Shown piece by piece: positions 1-11,475 of a stretch of 64,000 bases of DNA. Within the stretch, counting starts at the first letter, position 1; each line of letters opens with the position of its first letter. Origin of the DNA: Asterias rubens. Taxonomy: Eukaryota > Echinodermata > Asteroidea > Forcipulatida > Asteriidae. The DNA lies in assembly GCF_902459465.1 (NCBI RefSeq), contig NC_047070.1:4018554-4082553 (forward strand). The letters run 5' to 3'. The notes below the pieces were generated by a model. That model saw nothing but the letters and a program-made list of their open reading frames with translations, did not search any database and was not told the DNA's origin. The position numbers and the translations under genes are program-made.

Positions 1-330
1 ATTTGGTGCTTGTTAACCAGCCGTGACACTTGTGTCCTTAAGCAAGACACTTAACCATTGCTTCATCCTTCGGATGGGACGTAAAGCCGTTGCTCCCATG
101 TGTCGTGTAACACATGTTAAAGAACCCAGTGCACTTATCGAAAAGAGAAGGGGTTCGCCCGGTGTACCTGGCTGTGGCTGCTGTATGCGCCAGTGCACCT
201 TGTAAAAGGTGCTAAATAGTTGGGTCTCAGATCGATCACTGCAATAACCTTTTTTTCTGAAAGTTTGTATGTACTCAGCGTCTTGAGTACATTGTTTGGT
301 AGATACGTGCGCTATATAAGACATTGACAA
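1..330 (+). mobile_element. tRNA-derived SINE, 5'-truncated by the window edge
   Basis: The window opens at the very end of a tRNA-like head (CCGTGACACTT) followed by a body that is also found, in reverse, at 17237-17660: a segment beginning GTGTCCTTAAGCAAGACACT, then an AAGAGAAGGGGTTCGCCC block, and an end reading CTACCAAACAATGTACTCAAG when viewed from the other strand. The shared order of these blocks makes it a member of the same SINE family. It lies in an intron of SNRNP200. The head is cut by the window boundary. Confidence 0.75.
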
Positions 331-605
331 AAATCAGTGTTGCAACCGGTGCTCCACTCAATGAAATTTGCCAGGCAGTATTTTCTGCTGATGATGACGT
401 CAGGTGAATTCCAAGTCTTTCAGCATTGAGCCAATAAATTCAGGACAAGACAAGTCCAGCTGTCTTGTGCTTTTGTTAAAATATTGACTTTCAGTCTGAT
501 AAATCCCTTTCAATTTTCAAAACATTTGCGCTGTGGAATTAGGTCGATAGATTTTTGATACAATATGTATCAATGGAATGTTTTTGTTTGTTTGTTTGTA
601 TATAG

Positions 606-2119
606 TGGCTCTCCCGTTGTGGTCAACGTAATTCTGGAAAGAGAAGATGAAGTAACTGGACCGGTTGTAGCTCCGTTCTTCCCCCAGGTAAGTTCAGCAC
701 AATCATGATATTCCTCCTACTTTAGTCTCATTTTCTTGTTTTCTCTCAAAAAATGATTATTAAATATCAGTGTTGACTTTCATCAGCTCTGTAAAGCCCG
801 GTTCATACTTAATGCGAATGCGAAGCCAATTTGATGTGAATTTGACGTCTCAACTATTCTTTCGCAGCGATATTCACAAGTGAGTTGACCAGAGCTGAAC
901 TGCTACGAAATTCGTTGCAAAATTTTGTACGTCAACATTCTCTTCTCATTCGCATTCGCAGGAACCGGGCTTAACAATAGATTAATGATTTTTTTCTTTC
1001 TGGTATGACCATAAAGGCAAGAGGATTGAAAGACACCTTCGGTTTCAGCTGACAGTTTCGCTGGTTGAAGTCCAGATTGTGCTAAGCCACTGAAGCTTGG
1101 TTGTTGATAAATTTTTACCAGAAATTGTTTTCCGATCTTCTGACTTTGTGGTCTTGCCAGAAAAAAAAAAACCCATCAATAATGGCATGAAAAGTATATT
1201 TCAATTACACAGCTGTTAGCTCTCCCTGATTCTGCGAAAAGTTCCCTGAAAATAAACAAATCTTTCCATGTTTTGATGAATAAATTTGAAAAAATTTCCC
1301 TGACTGCAAGATGCAAATGTCTGGTTCTTCATTCTGTACAGGAGTTTTTTTTTTTTCATCTCAATAATTCAACCTGTCTGAAAGTATCTGATATTTCTTG
1401 AAATATTTGTCTTTATTTAACTGATTTGAGTGGCATTTTAAAAACAAATACTGGTTATCATTGATACTTATCCATGATTGTTGTTTTGTTTACGCTTATT
1501 GAATGTGCAGTTTTCCCATTACATTAAATTTAAATGTATGTTTTTGCCAAATGCATTGTATTACAATTGTTTGTTTAAGTTTTAACCAAAGCGTGATGCT
1601 TTGTATTTAAAAATAGCTTTTAAATTTGTTTATGTGTATTTTAGATGTGTTTTTTTAATGTGAAATTTGTTTTAAAAAAAATTTATTAGGTTGGTTTTAA
1701 CTTTGTGTATAGTATAATATTTCAACAGTTTCGGTGCTGTTGAAGACCTCCATTTTATTAGTATAAACCTGGGGCTGGGTAGCTCAGTTGGTAGAGCCCC
1801 GCTCCTCCCAACTCTGTTTTGTTCAAACTAATAATATTTTGTTGCGCTTCTTTAGAAACGAGAAGAAGGTTGGTGGGTGGTCATCGGCGACACCAAGACC
1901 AACAGTCTGATCTCCATCAAGCGTTTGACCCTCCAGCACAAGGCCAAGGTCAAGCTGGACTTTGTGGCTCCGTCCCCTGGCGTTCACAACTACACCATCT
2001 ACTACATGAGCGACGCCTACATGGGATGCGATCAAGAGTACAAGTTCAGCATCGAGATCAGAGAAGCAAGAGACTCTAGCAGCGAAGATAGCGATGAGGA
2101 CAGCTCGGATGAGGAATAG
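606..2119 (+). CDS. SNRNP200: SNRNP200 (Brr2, U5 snRNP 200-kDa helicase), last two coding exons
   Basis: Brr2 is the DExD/H-box helicase that unwinds U4/U6 during spliceosome activation in the nucleus. Two exons are visible: 606-687 (acceptor TATAG, donor GTAAGT) and 1856-2119 (acceptor TTTAG, stop TAG at 2117-2119). Joined, they read [18 protein letters not shown], then [12 protein letters not shown] and [18 protein letters not shown]. This is the C-terminal Sec63/immunoglobulin-like end of Brr2 and is nearly identical to the vertebrate protein. The last 14 residues are a Ser/Asp/Glu tail, longer than the short acidic tail of human Brr2. The 5' part, including both helicase cassettes, lies outside the window. 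The intron (688-1855) carries a short inverted-repeat element. The gene converges on WDR54. Confidence 0.96.
793..972. mobile_element. Short inverted-repeat element (AAGCCCGGTTC ends) in the SNRNP200 intron
   Basis: The ends AAGCCCGGTTCATACTTAATGCG and GCATTCGCAGGAACCGGGCTT are near-perfect inverted repeats about 180 bp apart. Related ends (CCAGTTCATACTTCC / GGAAGTATGAACCGG) occur in the WDR54 introns at 10117-10292, and a single end near 7535-7557. There is no coding capacity, so it is a non-autonomous MITE-like element. Confidence 0.7.
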
Positions 2120-2560
2120 GCGCTGCGCGTATAGTTTTGTGGTGTCCTGCGAGGGCGCTGTTGTCAAGCGAGAGTGCTGTTGTCTTGCGCTTATAGGATG
2201 CATCCAAAACTACCAGAAGTTCTGGCGGTGAGGACAGCAACGAAGAGAGTTCAGATGACAAGGCGTTGCGCATATGTTTTTAGTGGTGTCCTGTGAGGGC
2301 GCTGTTGTCATAGGCATACAGGATGCATGAAAGTATTGGATCAACCGGAAGTTCTTCTATTGAATACGTTGATGAGCCCTGTAGATGCTGCAGGTATTTT
2401 TGTTGAGACATGAGGGCGCTGTTTTAGACACAGACCTTGAACATACGTGTAAACTGCAGTGTTTTTTGTGTGACTAATAGTTGTTTATCTTGGAATGACC
2501 TTTGTAAATAGAATGAATTTGAAACGGCGGTGTAAATAAACTTTACCTAAGTCCTTCTGT
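2120..2560 (+). promoter_or_regulatory. SNRNP200 3' UTR with internal duplication and poly(A) signal
   Basis: An AATAAA signal sits at 2535-2540, about 420 bp after the stop. Inside the UTR, 2231-2316 repeats 2097-2164: both hold a GAGGACAGC...GATGA acidic-codon stretch followed by TGTCCTG(C/T)GAGGGCGCTG. A third GAGGGCGCTG occurs at 2411-2420. The end of the coding tail has therefore been duplicated into the UTR. Confidence 0.7.
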
Positions 2561-3669
2561 GTGGTTATAACACCCTGTCCTTAAAATAGAAAGGCAGCAA
2601 CAATCTTGTAATTTTAATGGTCGGAGGCATAAAGCAAGTCTCTTGTTGCTCTATCAGGGTGGTGAAGTTGGAAATGCAAGATGTAAAAATTCAATGTGCC
2701 TCGGTTAATTTACCATGAAAAAAACATTGCAGTGGAAGTCTGCTACCCAGTCTTGGCGACAAGTATTATCAGGGTTCTTTTTAGTAAAGGGCACAGACTA
2801 TAATAAAAGCTTGTAAAATGAGCTCATGACATTCCTGTGATTGTGAAGTTCTGTAAATAGTATTAAAGTGTCATCCTTTTTATTGGAAAGATTTGTCATA
2901 GTTGCATGGTAAATAAAGATAAATAAAGAGTCCATCTTGGGAAGGTGTGTTGGTTTCAGAAAGAGGCCAAGTTTTTGTTGATTTCATTGGAGATGTAACA
3001 ATGCTAAAAGTGGCAGCAGACAGTTTCATAGTATATCTAATGCTTGAAATCTGACATGAAAATTTGTTCTTGGGTTGAAAAAGAGGAAAATGCCGAGCAC
3101 AATTTAGTGTATAGTGTTTTTTAGTCGTCACTGGCACTAAACATGTGATGAAATTCCCTGAATATTTGCAATTTTGTAGAATAAGAACATTTACGTTTAA
3201 TAAATAGTGTACCGATGGAATCATTTCACAGAAGACTCTTTATCATGACATTTATTGTAAACAATATGGAATACATTCCTACAACACTTTCAGTTAACAA
3301 AACAAAAAGAAAGACACTAATTCCGAGAAGGATTGGAATAGCCGCCTTGAGAAAAGATAAGTACAGTAGTAGGACTTAAAGTCCTCAGATGCAAGCTTTC
3401 AGTGTTTTCTTGTGGTTTTTATTTAAGAGAATAATGGTCGGATCTGATTGAAGAATATTAGCCGTTGTAAAATTTGTATCTATTTCTTTTGATGGTCAAT
3501 TAATTTCAGGAGGCTTGCCTGCCCAGGGGTTGATTTCATCGAGATAGTCCTAATAACTTAGGACTAGTCCTATTTACTTAGAACTAGTCCTAGGACTCTT
3601 TAGGAGTTATTAAAAACTGAAGTCTTAACTCTGTGTGAAATCCACCCCAGGAAATATGTGGATATTATA

Positions 3670-4055
3670 CTAAAGACAACAAAAAAGGTAACGCAGCTGT
3701 TGTTAAAGCACCTATAATTTTAAACTTGTTACTCGTATTTAAAAACGAAAATACCAGGAGACGGAAAATTAAATCATGGTGATTTTGACACCTCGTTTGT
3801 TATAATCGGTAAGTGCTTACAGGTGAAAAGTGCCAATTTCCATTGTTGCAGTAACTCCTATAGACAAGAACAGCTTTTCAAAATTCCCGCTATTAGCTTC
3901 ACACTGAATCAGAGGAGAGATCAATCATGTCAATAGGAGTTACTGCAACAATGGAAATGGTCACTTTTCACCTGTAAGCACATACCGATTTAGAAACGAG
4001 TAACAAAATTATAGGTGCTTTTACAACTCTGCATTACTTTTGTTGCTGTCTTTAG
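3670..4055. repeat. Long foldback (inverted repeat) element
   Basis: The left arm (about 3670-3866) and right arm (about 3928-4055) are inverted copies. Both hold TAAAGCACCTATAATTTT or its complement, GTTACTCGT, and the block TTGCAGTAACTCCTAT. Transcribed, it would form a long hairpin. No transposase is present. The element is probably a MITE with ends CTAAAGACA...TGTCTTTAG. Confidence 0.75.
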
Positions 4056-5243
4056 ATCACTTTTGTCAAATTTTAAGTTCTTAAAGTAGCATCCTCTTTA
4101 TATTGACCCTTGTTCACCTTTCTTTGAAAAGACATTTCAGTTTAGTAATATCAACTTACTTGGACGGAGTTTATTGAAATAATTGCACATCTCTTTTTTT
4201 TTACACAAAAAAGTGAATCAACTTTTTTTTAAGGATTCAACCTCATCAAAAATTTAAACTTTTAAGCAAGGTCAGGGTGAATGCTTCAGTAAAATAAAGA
4301 TTAATTTCTTGTAAAATATTTTTGTTTCCATTAAAAAAGAAACCTTAAATGACATGTTTTGCTTGTTGATCTGTTCTTTGTTTCTAGTACAACATTTAAA
4401 GTCCCTCTTTATACACTACAATGTTTCCTACTTAACTTACACAATAGAGTCAAACAAGTACTGTCACAAATACAATAATATTTACAATATAAATATAGCT
4501 TTGAGTACTTGTGAATACATTCACAGAATAACATTAACTTTCAGACAACTAGAAAGCTTGCATTGAGGTTATTATTTTTTTTTACTCCTACATCGATTTG
4601 TCCAGGAAAGTAACGAGTATAGACGATATGATTCGAGCGCATACCGCCGGGCAAAACCTTTGTGTTTTGGCAGCCAGCTAGAAAGTGTATGCAATCTTAC
4701 CATGACTATGCGTCTTTTTGCGCGGTGAAACATGACGCATACAGTGGTTAGTCAACAGAGGGCGGTTTGAATGTAAACATAGGTCACATTGTCTATACAC
4801 AAGGATGAGAAATTTTTGACTTATTTGAAATAAGTTTTTTTAAAGTTCCAGCAAACAAAATTTTGTTATCTCCAAATAAAAAAAGTTTGGTTGGCGTTGT
4901 GGTATCTTTCTTCACCTTTCTGGGTCTCTAGTCTCTACCTAACTGCGTGGGTGGTTTTCATCGTCGAATAATTCTCTGGGGTTTTCCTCCCACATCTAAA
5001 ACTGAAACTTCCTTCATCGTCTTCTCTACATTGGATGTTCTTGGCTAGTACAGTGATCAAGTTTGTTTTTCTGAGAGCCCTTGGCTTCACAGCCAGAATA
5101 AATAAAATGAAAGTTGTGCTCTGAGATGTACTGAGGATACTGTTCACAGAAGCTCCTTGAAAACTATAACTCTAGGGGTTTACTAAAGGTTAAATTGCTA
5201 TCATTTTAATGTACATCATGTGTGTACCTTAAGTTATATTAAT

Positions 5244-5499
5244 AACTAGAGGGCGCACTGGTGATGCTCCTTGAACAAACGCGACAGGACCGCATGGAGA
5301 CACAGGCGCCATTCTGTACGCGCGTTGGATATGAAGTACACGTTGGACTTTGTGTTTATTGAACGCTACGCGATGCTGTTTTGTCAACTTAAAAAATGGC
5401 CGCACAAACACACGTTGTGCGATGCTGTTTTGTCAACTTAAAAAATGACCGCATGTGCACATGCCCGGCCGTGTAAATAGGCCAGTGCGCCCTCTAGTT
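5244..5499. mobile_element. MITE with AACTAGAGGGCGCACTGG termini
   Basis: Perfect terminal inverted repeats AACTAGAGGGCGCACTGG and CCAGTGCGCCCTCTAGTT bound about 256 bp of non-coding DNA. Inside, a 38-bp stretch (GCGATGCTGTTTTGTCAACT...) occurs twice in tandem at about 5370 and 5419. Confidence 0.8.
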
Positions 5500-5787
5500 C
5501 TGAAATACAATTCTATGGTACCTCCTAAGATATGCAGCATTGACTTTCACCCCTTCATACAGTACTTATCACACATCGGTGTTAGGCTAAACAACAAGAA
5601 TAAAATAGCAATAGTAAAATACTTTTTCTCACGATGGAATAATTAGAATGACATTCAAGTTTGCTGGCCTTTCACAAAATATATAGTTTTAAAATTTGAC
5701 ACTGATACTTCCAAACTTGGACACGACTGCACGTAATGTATCTACGTTACTATTACCTTCCATAATGACAAAATATCTTTCATTTAA

Positions 5788-6091
5788 AGCCATTATACAC
5801 TTTCGGTAAACAGTATTGTCCCTGTCCCAGTCTTCGTGTATCACAACTTATATGTAAAATAACAAACATGTGAAAATTTAGGCTCAATCGGTCATCGGAG
5901 TCGGGAGAAAATAACGGGAAAACCCACTCTAACGAGAATTTATATTGTTTTACCGTTTTCTCAAAAAGTAAAGCATTTCATGGACTAATATTTCAAGAGT
6001 AGTCTTTCACCATTACCTTCTGTAAACCCTGTAAATTATTTGTAAATCTGTGAACTTTTTTTTTTTTTCTGTACCGAAAGGGTCCAATGGC
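5788..6091. mobile_element. TTAA-flanked MITE, AGCCATTATACACTTTCGG termini
   Basis: The ends AGCCATT(A/G)(T/G)AC...CTTTCGGTA are inverted repeats, with TTAA on both outer sides (5784-5787 and 6092-6095). Internal blocks such as AAATAACAAACATGTGAAAA and CTCAATCGGTCATCG are shared with the much commoner AGGCAGTGGACAC family, so this is a diverged relative. Confidence 0.75.
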
Positions 6092-6334
6092 TTTAAGTGA
6101 AAATGTTCCGTTTCAAAGGAAACCGTTCTAGCTCTGTGGATAGAAAACATTGAAGGCACTGCCAGAAAATAGTTTGAATTTACTTTTCTTTTACTACGAA
6201 GCTATTCCGTTTGGTCTCTGTTCCAGTCACTTTGTGGCAACAAACGATCGCGAGGTTAGCCACCACTCGTTTGAATGGGCCACAGAAACACTAATCATAA
6301 TGCTAGGCTAAATAACATAAACAGAGGGCTTTAA

Positions 6335-6847
6335 AGGCAGTGGACACTATTGTTAATTACTCAAAATAACTGTTAGCATAAAATTACTTGGTAACAAGCA
6401 ATAGATGGCTGTTGATAGTATAACATCGTGAAGTAACATAGTTTTTGACAAAATTGTATTTAATTTGGTCACTCGAATACTAAAAGACTTCTGACCTGAA
6501 GCGTTCTTAGGCATCTGACAGCACACAAGTTTGTGCAGCAAGGATGTTTTTATTTTGTTGACATTCTTTTGCAACTTCAATGACCAACTGAGTCAAAATG
6601 TTCACAGATTTCTTATTTTATGCATATGTTGAGTTACACCAAGTGAGAATACTGCCCTCAATTTCACCAAACTCTTCCTAACTTAGGATTAATCTTAAGA
6701 CTAAGATTGAGTGAAGTTCTGTATAGGACACATTGAACCCATCCTAAATCAGGACGGGTTACCCGTCCTAACTTGAGATAGGATTAATCCTAGAGTTTGT
6801 GAAATCAGCTGCAGGTCTTTGACAATTACCAAATGTGTCTACTGCCT
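6335..6847. mobile_element. TTAA-flanked MITE (AGGCAGTGGACAC family) with a nested element
   Basis: It begins TTAA/AGGCAGTGGACACTATTG and ends AATGTGTCTACTGCCT/TTAA. Unlike other copies it is interrupted at about 6655-6815 by a CTTAGGATTAATC-rich element starting TCAATTTCACCAAACTC and ending TTGTGAAATCA. A sister of that nested element sits at 48921-49083. Confidence 0.8.
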
Positions 6848-7019
6848 TTAAAGTCACTACACTGCGGTGGACTACATTAGCACAGAAAAAACATAGCACT
6901 TGACAATCCTGTTTGAGTTTGAATTGAATAACACATGAAAAAAAAAACTTTCCCACAACCTGAAAGAACTGGTCAATAGCTTACATGGTCCCCCGAACAT
7001 CTTTCCATGGTCCCTATTA

Positions 7020-10000
7020 CTACTTTTGGTTATAACACACAACTTCATTCAGGTCGTAGCCCGAGAGAATGAAATTTCGTCCGCTCTTGTTTGTAAACTG
7101 AGCTCCCGTCAGCTGAGTATCAGAAACAGTCTCAGCAAACATCAACTGAATCTATGAAAAACAAAAATGTTTAAAAATTAAGCAAATTTTTTACAGGAAG
7201 GTTCAAGAACACAAATTCTCAAGTATGCATCCCTGTGGAGACATCTTTGTTCTTTCTATTGTCCCAGTAAAAGATTTTTCCATAGACTTTGTACTCAAAA
7301 TTCCGTGTGGAGCACCCCGGTCTTTAGAATTTCCCGATGGAGTCCTGTTATTTTCTCTTTTTGTGTTGTCTCCAGAAGGTACTGGATGCGAGCAAAGAAT
7401 AATTATTGTATATGGGATTTGAGGTATCAACATAATTTGTGGGTTTGCGGTAACATCATGTGTGACAGGACATGATATGACGTCACAAGACTCGTCACAG
7501 GACAGTTTGCTGCATTTTTGTGATGCTGTTCGCATTCGAAGGAAGTATGAACCAGACTTATGATTATTTGTGAATTTACCTGTGTGACGTCGCCATCTTT
7601 TGCAATTGACCACACCCTAACAAATGTATCTTCTGATGTCGACAACAGCTATACATGACAAGAAGAAAAAACAAGCGAATTGAAAGTAAGGTGCTCAGTT
7701 TAGTTTTCCACATATCATATTGCAAGCTGGCATTATAATAATAATAATAATAATTTGGGGGGCTAATCATCCTTACTCGCTAAGAGCTGAATTGCGAAGG
7801 ACGCGGCTACGATGTGATCGAGAAGCAGGCATGCAAGGGCACCTTTGGCTGCCAGCCACATCAACCCATTATGACCACGGAGCACAGCCAAGATCGAAAG
7901 TGTTTGATTTTTCCCGAGGGAGGAAAACTGGTAGTCTGGAAAACACTTGTGGCACAGCAGAGAACCAACGCACAACTCAACCTACATATGGCCCTGGCCG
8001 GGAATCGAACCGGGGTCACCTTGCTGAGAGGCGAGCACTTTACGCACCGTGCGACTATGCATCGTGCATCTATCATTCAAGGAAATATTGAATGGTCAGA
8101 CAGTATTGGTGTGTCGTGGCTGGGCGATGTTTCTGATTGGCAGAGAGTCGGATGGAATGGGATGTATTGCAATCATAGAGATACTTAGAATTACATTCAA
8201 CATAACAAAACAAGATTCCATTACCAGAACACGGAAATATTAAATTAATTTTAAGAAACTTTCTGCAGAATCAGAGAGTTGGCAGCTCTTTTACACTTAT
8301 CGCCAAGAGAAAGGTTCACCCAGGTGTTTCTGGCAATGGTTGCCGAGTGCGCCGCAAACCCTTATACATGTATGATGCAACATAAATAAGTCTAAGAATT
8401 AAAAACACTTTAAAACTTGTCCTTAAAAAAAAAATCAGGGCTATGAGAAGCCTGTTGATAAAGCACTCAATAAACATCATTAATACGAAAGAAGGGTTAC
8501 TAAAATCACTTACCAGTCCAGCAGTAGGTGCTATGTCAATAGAGTGAATCCACTTAGCGTGAGCGCATATCTCAGAGACTAACACTCCTTTCATGGCATC
8601 AAAGACTCTGATGTGTCCGCTACCATAACCACCAATCACCAAGCCATCAAATAAACAGACTGACGAACATGATACTCTGAAAGGAAAGGGAACACAAATT
8701 TCATTTCATTTCATTTCATTGATGAATTAATTCTGGTTGTGAAGCCAGGACTCTTAGAAAGTGAACTTAAAGTGAAACCAATGGAGAGAAGATAAGGAAG
8801 GAAGTTTTAATTTTAGACGTGGGAGGGAAAGCCAAGATAATTGTACCAGGGAAAACCCATGCAGTCGGGCAGGGACTAAAAACCCAATCCACATAGTGCC
8901 CCCAGTGGGATTTGATCCTTGGTTTCAGAGGTGTCACGGCGAAAAGTTTGTCGTGTGCATGGAAGAAGGCCATAACAGAGAAAGGGAGAAGGCAATTATT
9001 GTGCTAAATTGTGTTTCAAGACAACTTATTGTGAATGTTTGATTATATTTTATATGGAAATGGGAAAACATCTTTTTGGGGTAATTCTAGCAACAAAAAT
9101 GTAAGTCAAACGACAGTTTGTTTTTAGGAGCCATTTTATTTTGTTACTGGGAAAAAGTACTTTGTGAGCCTGGAAAAAAAGGCATAGAGCCTTACGCCCT
9201 TCTGGGCATAGAGCCTTACGCCCTTCTGGGCATAGAGCCTTACGCCCTTCTGGGCGTAGAGCCTTATGCCCTTCTGGGCATAGAGCCTTACGCCCTTCTG
9301 GGCATAGAGCCTTACGCCCTTCTGGGCATAGATCCTTACGCCCTTTTGGGATAGAGCCTTATGCCCTTCTGGGCGTAGAGCCTTACGCCCTTCTGGGCGT
9401 AGAGCCTTACGCCCTTCTGGGCGTACAGCCTTCTGCCCTTCTTCCTGACATAAAACGAGTTGCTCTGATGAAACTTTGAACTGAATTACCCTCCACCGTT
9501 GATCCGACAAACCCGATTGATTTTTTGTCCGGCCTGCCAGACCATAATGCATCCAGAGTCATCGGCTGAAGCCATGATTGACCCGTCACCGGCAATGGCA
9601 CTGATGGGATAAGAATGACCGCTAAGGCTCTCCGAAAACATCACGTTTGTCCCTCTCGAGGGGATATTGAAGATAAGAATTTGGCCCGAGGATATACCTG
9701 CAGAAGAGAATTCCAAGAGTTTCACATCAAGAGTGGTAGATTCGAGAATTATTTAGGGGAAATGTGCCCTAGGAGCTTTAGGCAGATGCTCAAGAGCGCC
9801 ACACCCCACCACTAGTGTCTGAATAGTCTTGGTTCAAAGACACTACGATTGTGTTACTGTAAAAGAGGCTGAAGGAATTATATTACGCCCTCTAGTGGTG
9901 ACACGTTTTTTTTGACGCGCAACTGCATGCTGCAGGGTCTCGAAACCAAGACTAGTGTCTGTAGACAAGCTTACCGACAGCGATGTAGTTTTCATGCAAT

Positions 10001-11475
10001 GCCGCAATTCCTCTTGCAAATGCCATGCCTGTTGGAATAAGAAAAAAAATGTTTAAACCAGGATGAAATATTTGTTAGGTCAGTGTTACAATTAAAACTT
10101 AAATGCAGTTATTGTTAAACCCAGTTCATACTTCCTGATAATGCACTGCCAAACAAATTTTGACATCACAAAATCGCATCGAACAATCCGGAAGAGCCTA
10201 TTTCTTAGGGAAATATTTGCAGCAAAACAGAGCTGTGACGTCAAATTTGCTTTGCACAAAAGCATTCAAAGGAAGTATGAACCGGTCTTGTGTCGTCAAG
10301 ACATGGTTTAGTCTTGTTTTTAAGACGTGATTCAGAGATTTTATCTTACCTGAGCTTGGGTCAATGTGACTTATTGCATGCCAGAACACCAGGGCTGAAC
10401 CATCTGGCTCAAACATCTGCAAAGAGACCAACGTGGATATTTTGATCATTTACAAAAAAAACTCTGTAATACACAGATTCCCAAAATTATTAAATTCTGT
10501 CGGGAAGATTTAATTCTAAAGGCAGTATTTTCCTCACCGACGTAACCGACAGATGAGGAGTTAAGAAAATACCGGGATTGTCTTCATACCTGAATTCCTC
10601 TTTGGTAGCAAAGAACAAGCAATGTCCGGTTTGGTAGCTGACAAAACTTGGCCTGAGAGGGAAAAATTAAAACAAATAAAAATAAAGCAATAAAATTATA
10701 CTACCCCCCCCCCCCCCGGGACCGTCCAATACATTCTAAACTTTAAATCTTAGTTACTAGAGTAATTTGTGAGCCACTTTGATTCCTTTTATTTTCTCGA
10801 GAAGAACACAAAAAAAACATCAAATAAAGAATGACTGTTATTAAAACTAAAAAACTGACATGCCCACAAAAAAGGGACCACATATTAATTTTATTTTTGT
10901 GGGAATTTTCAAACATAGCTAGCTAACCAAAATAAATTTACAAATGACAAGTGAAAACAATCATGTCAAAATAAAAATCCTGAACAAAACAATCATTTGA
11001 TTGGAAAAACCATCATTTGGTTGCTATGGTTACCAGCATCCGTAAAATGGCAGACAGTGAGATTGTGTCAGAAAATGTTAAAATATTTTTCCCGAAATGT
11101 TTGACATTGCCATTGTTTTAGAACAACATTAATCACATCCAGCTGCTAAAAAAACACAATAAGCCAACATAAATCATTTTTAATTTATTGAGATTCTGCA
11201 ATTATAATTAGAAATGAAAATTGAAGAAGGGAAAATCAGTGAATTTTCACCTGTAGAATGACCGTGCTTTGCGGATTTGGTGACGGGTCTTTACATGCGA
11301 CTTGCTTGTGGCTCACATTCGACGTGTCGCTGGCACAACTCGCCATACAAACTACCGATTTGTGAACCACCGCGTAGGCCGTCATATTCTTCTCCGGACT
11401 CGATAAGACCGTCAGGTTGTTGTAGAGCAGGGAAGCACTCCCCTTCATGTGCACTGGCTTCGATTTTTGAAACAT
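7020..11475 (-). CDS. WDR54: WD repeat-containing protein 54 (WDR54), complete, 8 exons
   Basis: The product is a WD40 beta-propeller scaffold protein of 326 residues (human WDR54: 334). Coding exons in transcript order: 11251-11475, 10590-10652, 10350-10416, 9975-10028, 9490-9697, 8514-8676, 7580-7648, 7020-7151, all with GT-AG sites and consistent phases; stop TAG at 7020-7022. Diagnostic stretches are the N-terminus MFQKSKPVHMKGSASLLYNN, then FARGIAALHENYIAVG, GHSYPISAIAG, ASADDSGCIMVWQAG, GGYGSGHIRVFDA, LLSTSEDTFVRVW and the C-terminal ETVSDTQLTGAQF. Each aligns in order with the vertebrate protein. The start at 11475 was chosen because it matches the family N-terminus, although the frame is open to an upstream ATG at 11637. 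Introns hold SINEs, a MITE and a 24-bp tandem array. It lies head-to-head with ZDHHC16. Confidence 0.95.
7733..8070 (-). mobile_element. tRNA-derived SINE with (TAA)n tail, in a WDR54 intron
   Basis: Read on the minus strand, a tRNA-like head (box A TAGTCGCACGGTGCGTAAAG, box B GGTTCGATTCCC) is followed by a body and a (TTA/TAA)n tail at 7733-7753. It lies in sense orientation in the WDR54 intron. Diverged relatives of its head, ending in a GATCC/GATTCC box B, lie at 8800-8960 and 53935-54085. Long open frames across it are incidental. Confidence 0.75.
8800..8960 (-). mobile_element. Degenerate tRNA-derived SINE fragment
   Basis: The blocks GTGGGAGGGAAAGCC, GGGACTAAAAACCCAATCCAC and a decayed box B (GGATTTGATCC) parallel the 53935-54085 copy (GGGGACTGAAAAAACCCAATC, then GGAATCGAACCGG). 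No tail can be placed. Confidence 0.5.
9180..9430. repeat. 24-bp tandem array, about 10 copies
   Basis: The unit CATAGAGCCTTACGCCCTTC plus TGGG repeats with few changes (CATAGAG/CGTAGAG, TTACG/TTATG) in the intron between WDR54 exons 5 and 6. Because 24 is a multiple of 3, open frames run through it on both strands. One copy has lost a base near 9349. Confidence 0.9.
10117..10292. mobile_element. MITE related to the 793-972 element, in a WDR54 intron
   Basis: The ends ACCCAGTTCATACTTCC and GGAAGTATGAACCGGTC are inverted repeats bounding about 175 bp of non-coding DNA. Confidence 0.65.

Larger units (their letters stand above)
2561..7019. other. Gap between convergent SNRNP200 and WDR54, repeats only
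   Basis: No exon chain is supported here. Poly-A/T-rich unique sequence alternates with inverted-repeat elements (3670-4055, 5244-5499, 5788-6091, 6335-6847). A short CTTAGGACTAGTCC repeat at 3528-3652 starts TTGATTTCAT and ends GTGAAATCCACCCC. An element around 4612-4800 has ends related to the TATAGAC family seen at 50058 and 60385. At 4940-5110 lies a TTTTCCTCCCACATCTAAAA repeat of unknown class. Confidence 0.6.

Noticed and set aside
1771..1815. tRNA gene candidate (GGGTAGCTCAGTTGGTAGAGC)
   Set aside because: Only a box A-like half is present; no anticodon stem or proper box B follows. Treated as a tRNA-like fragment.
7720..8188. Proteins of about 124 residues
   Set aside because: They run through a tRNA-derived SINE with its (TAA)n tail.
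9118..9552. Repeat-containing proteins on both strands
   Set aside because: 24-bp array plus part of a true WDR54 exon read in the wrong frame.
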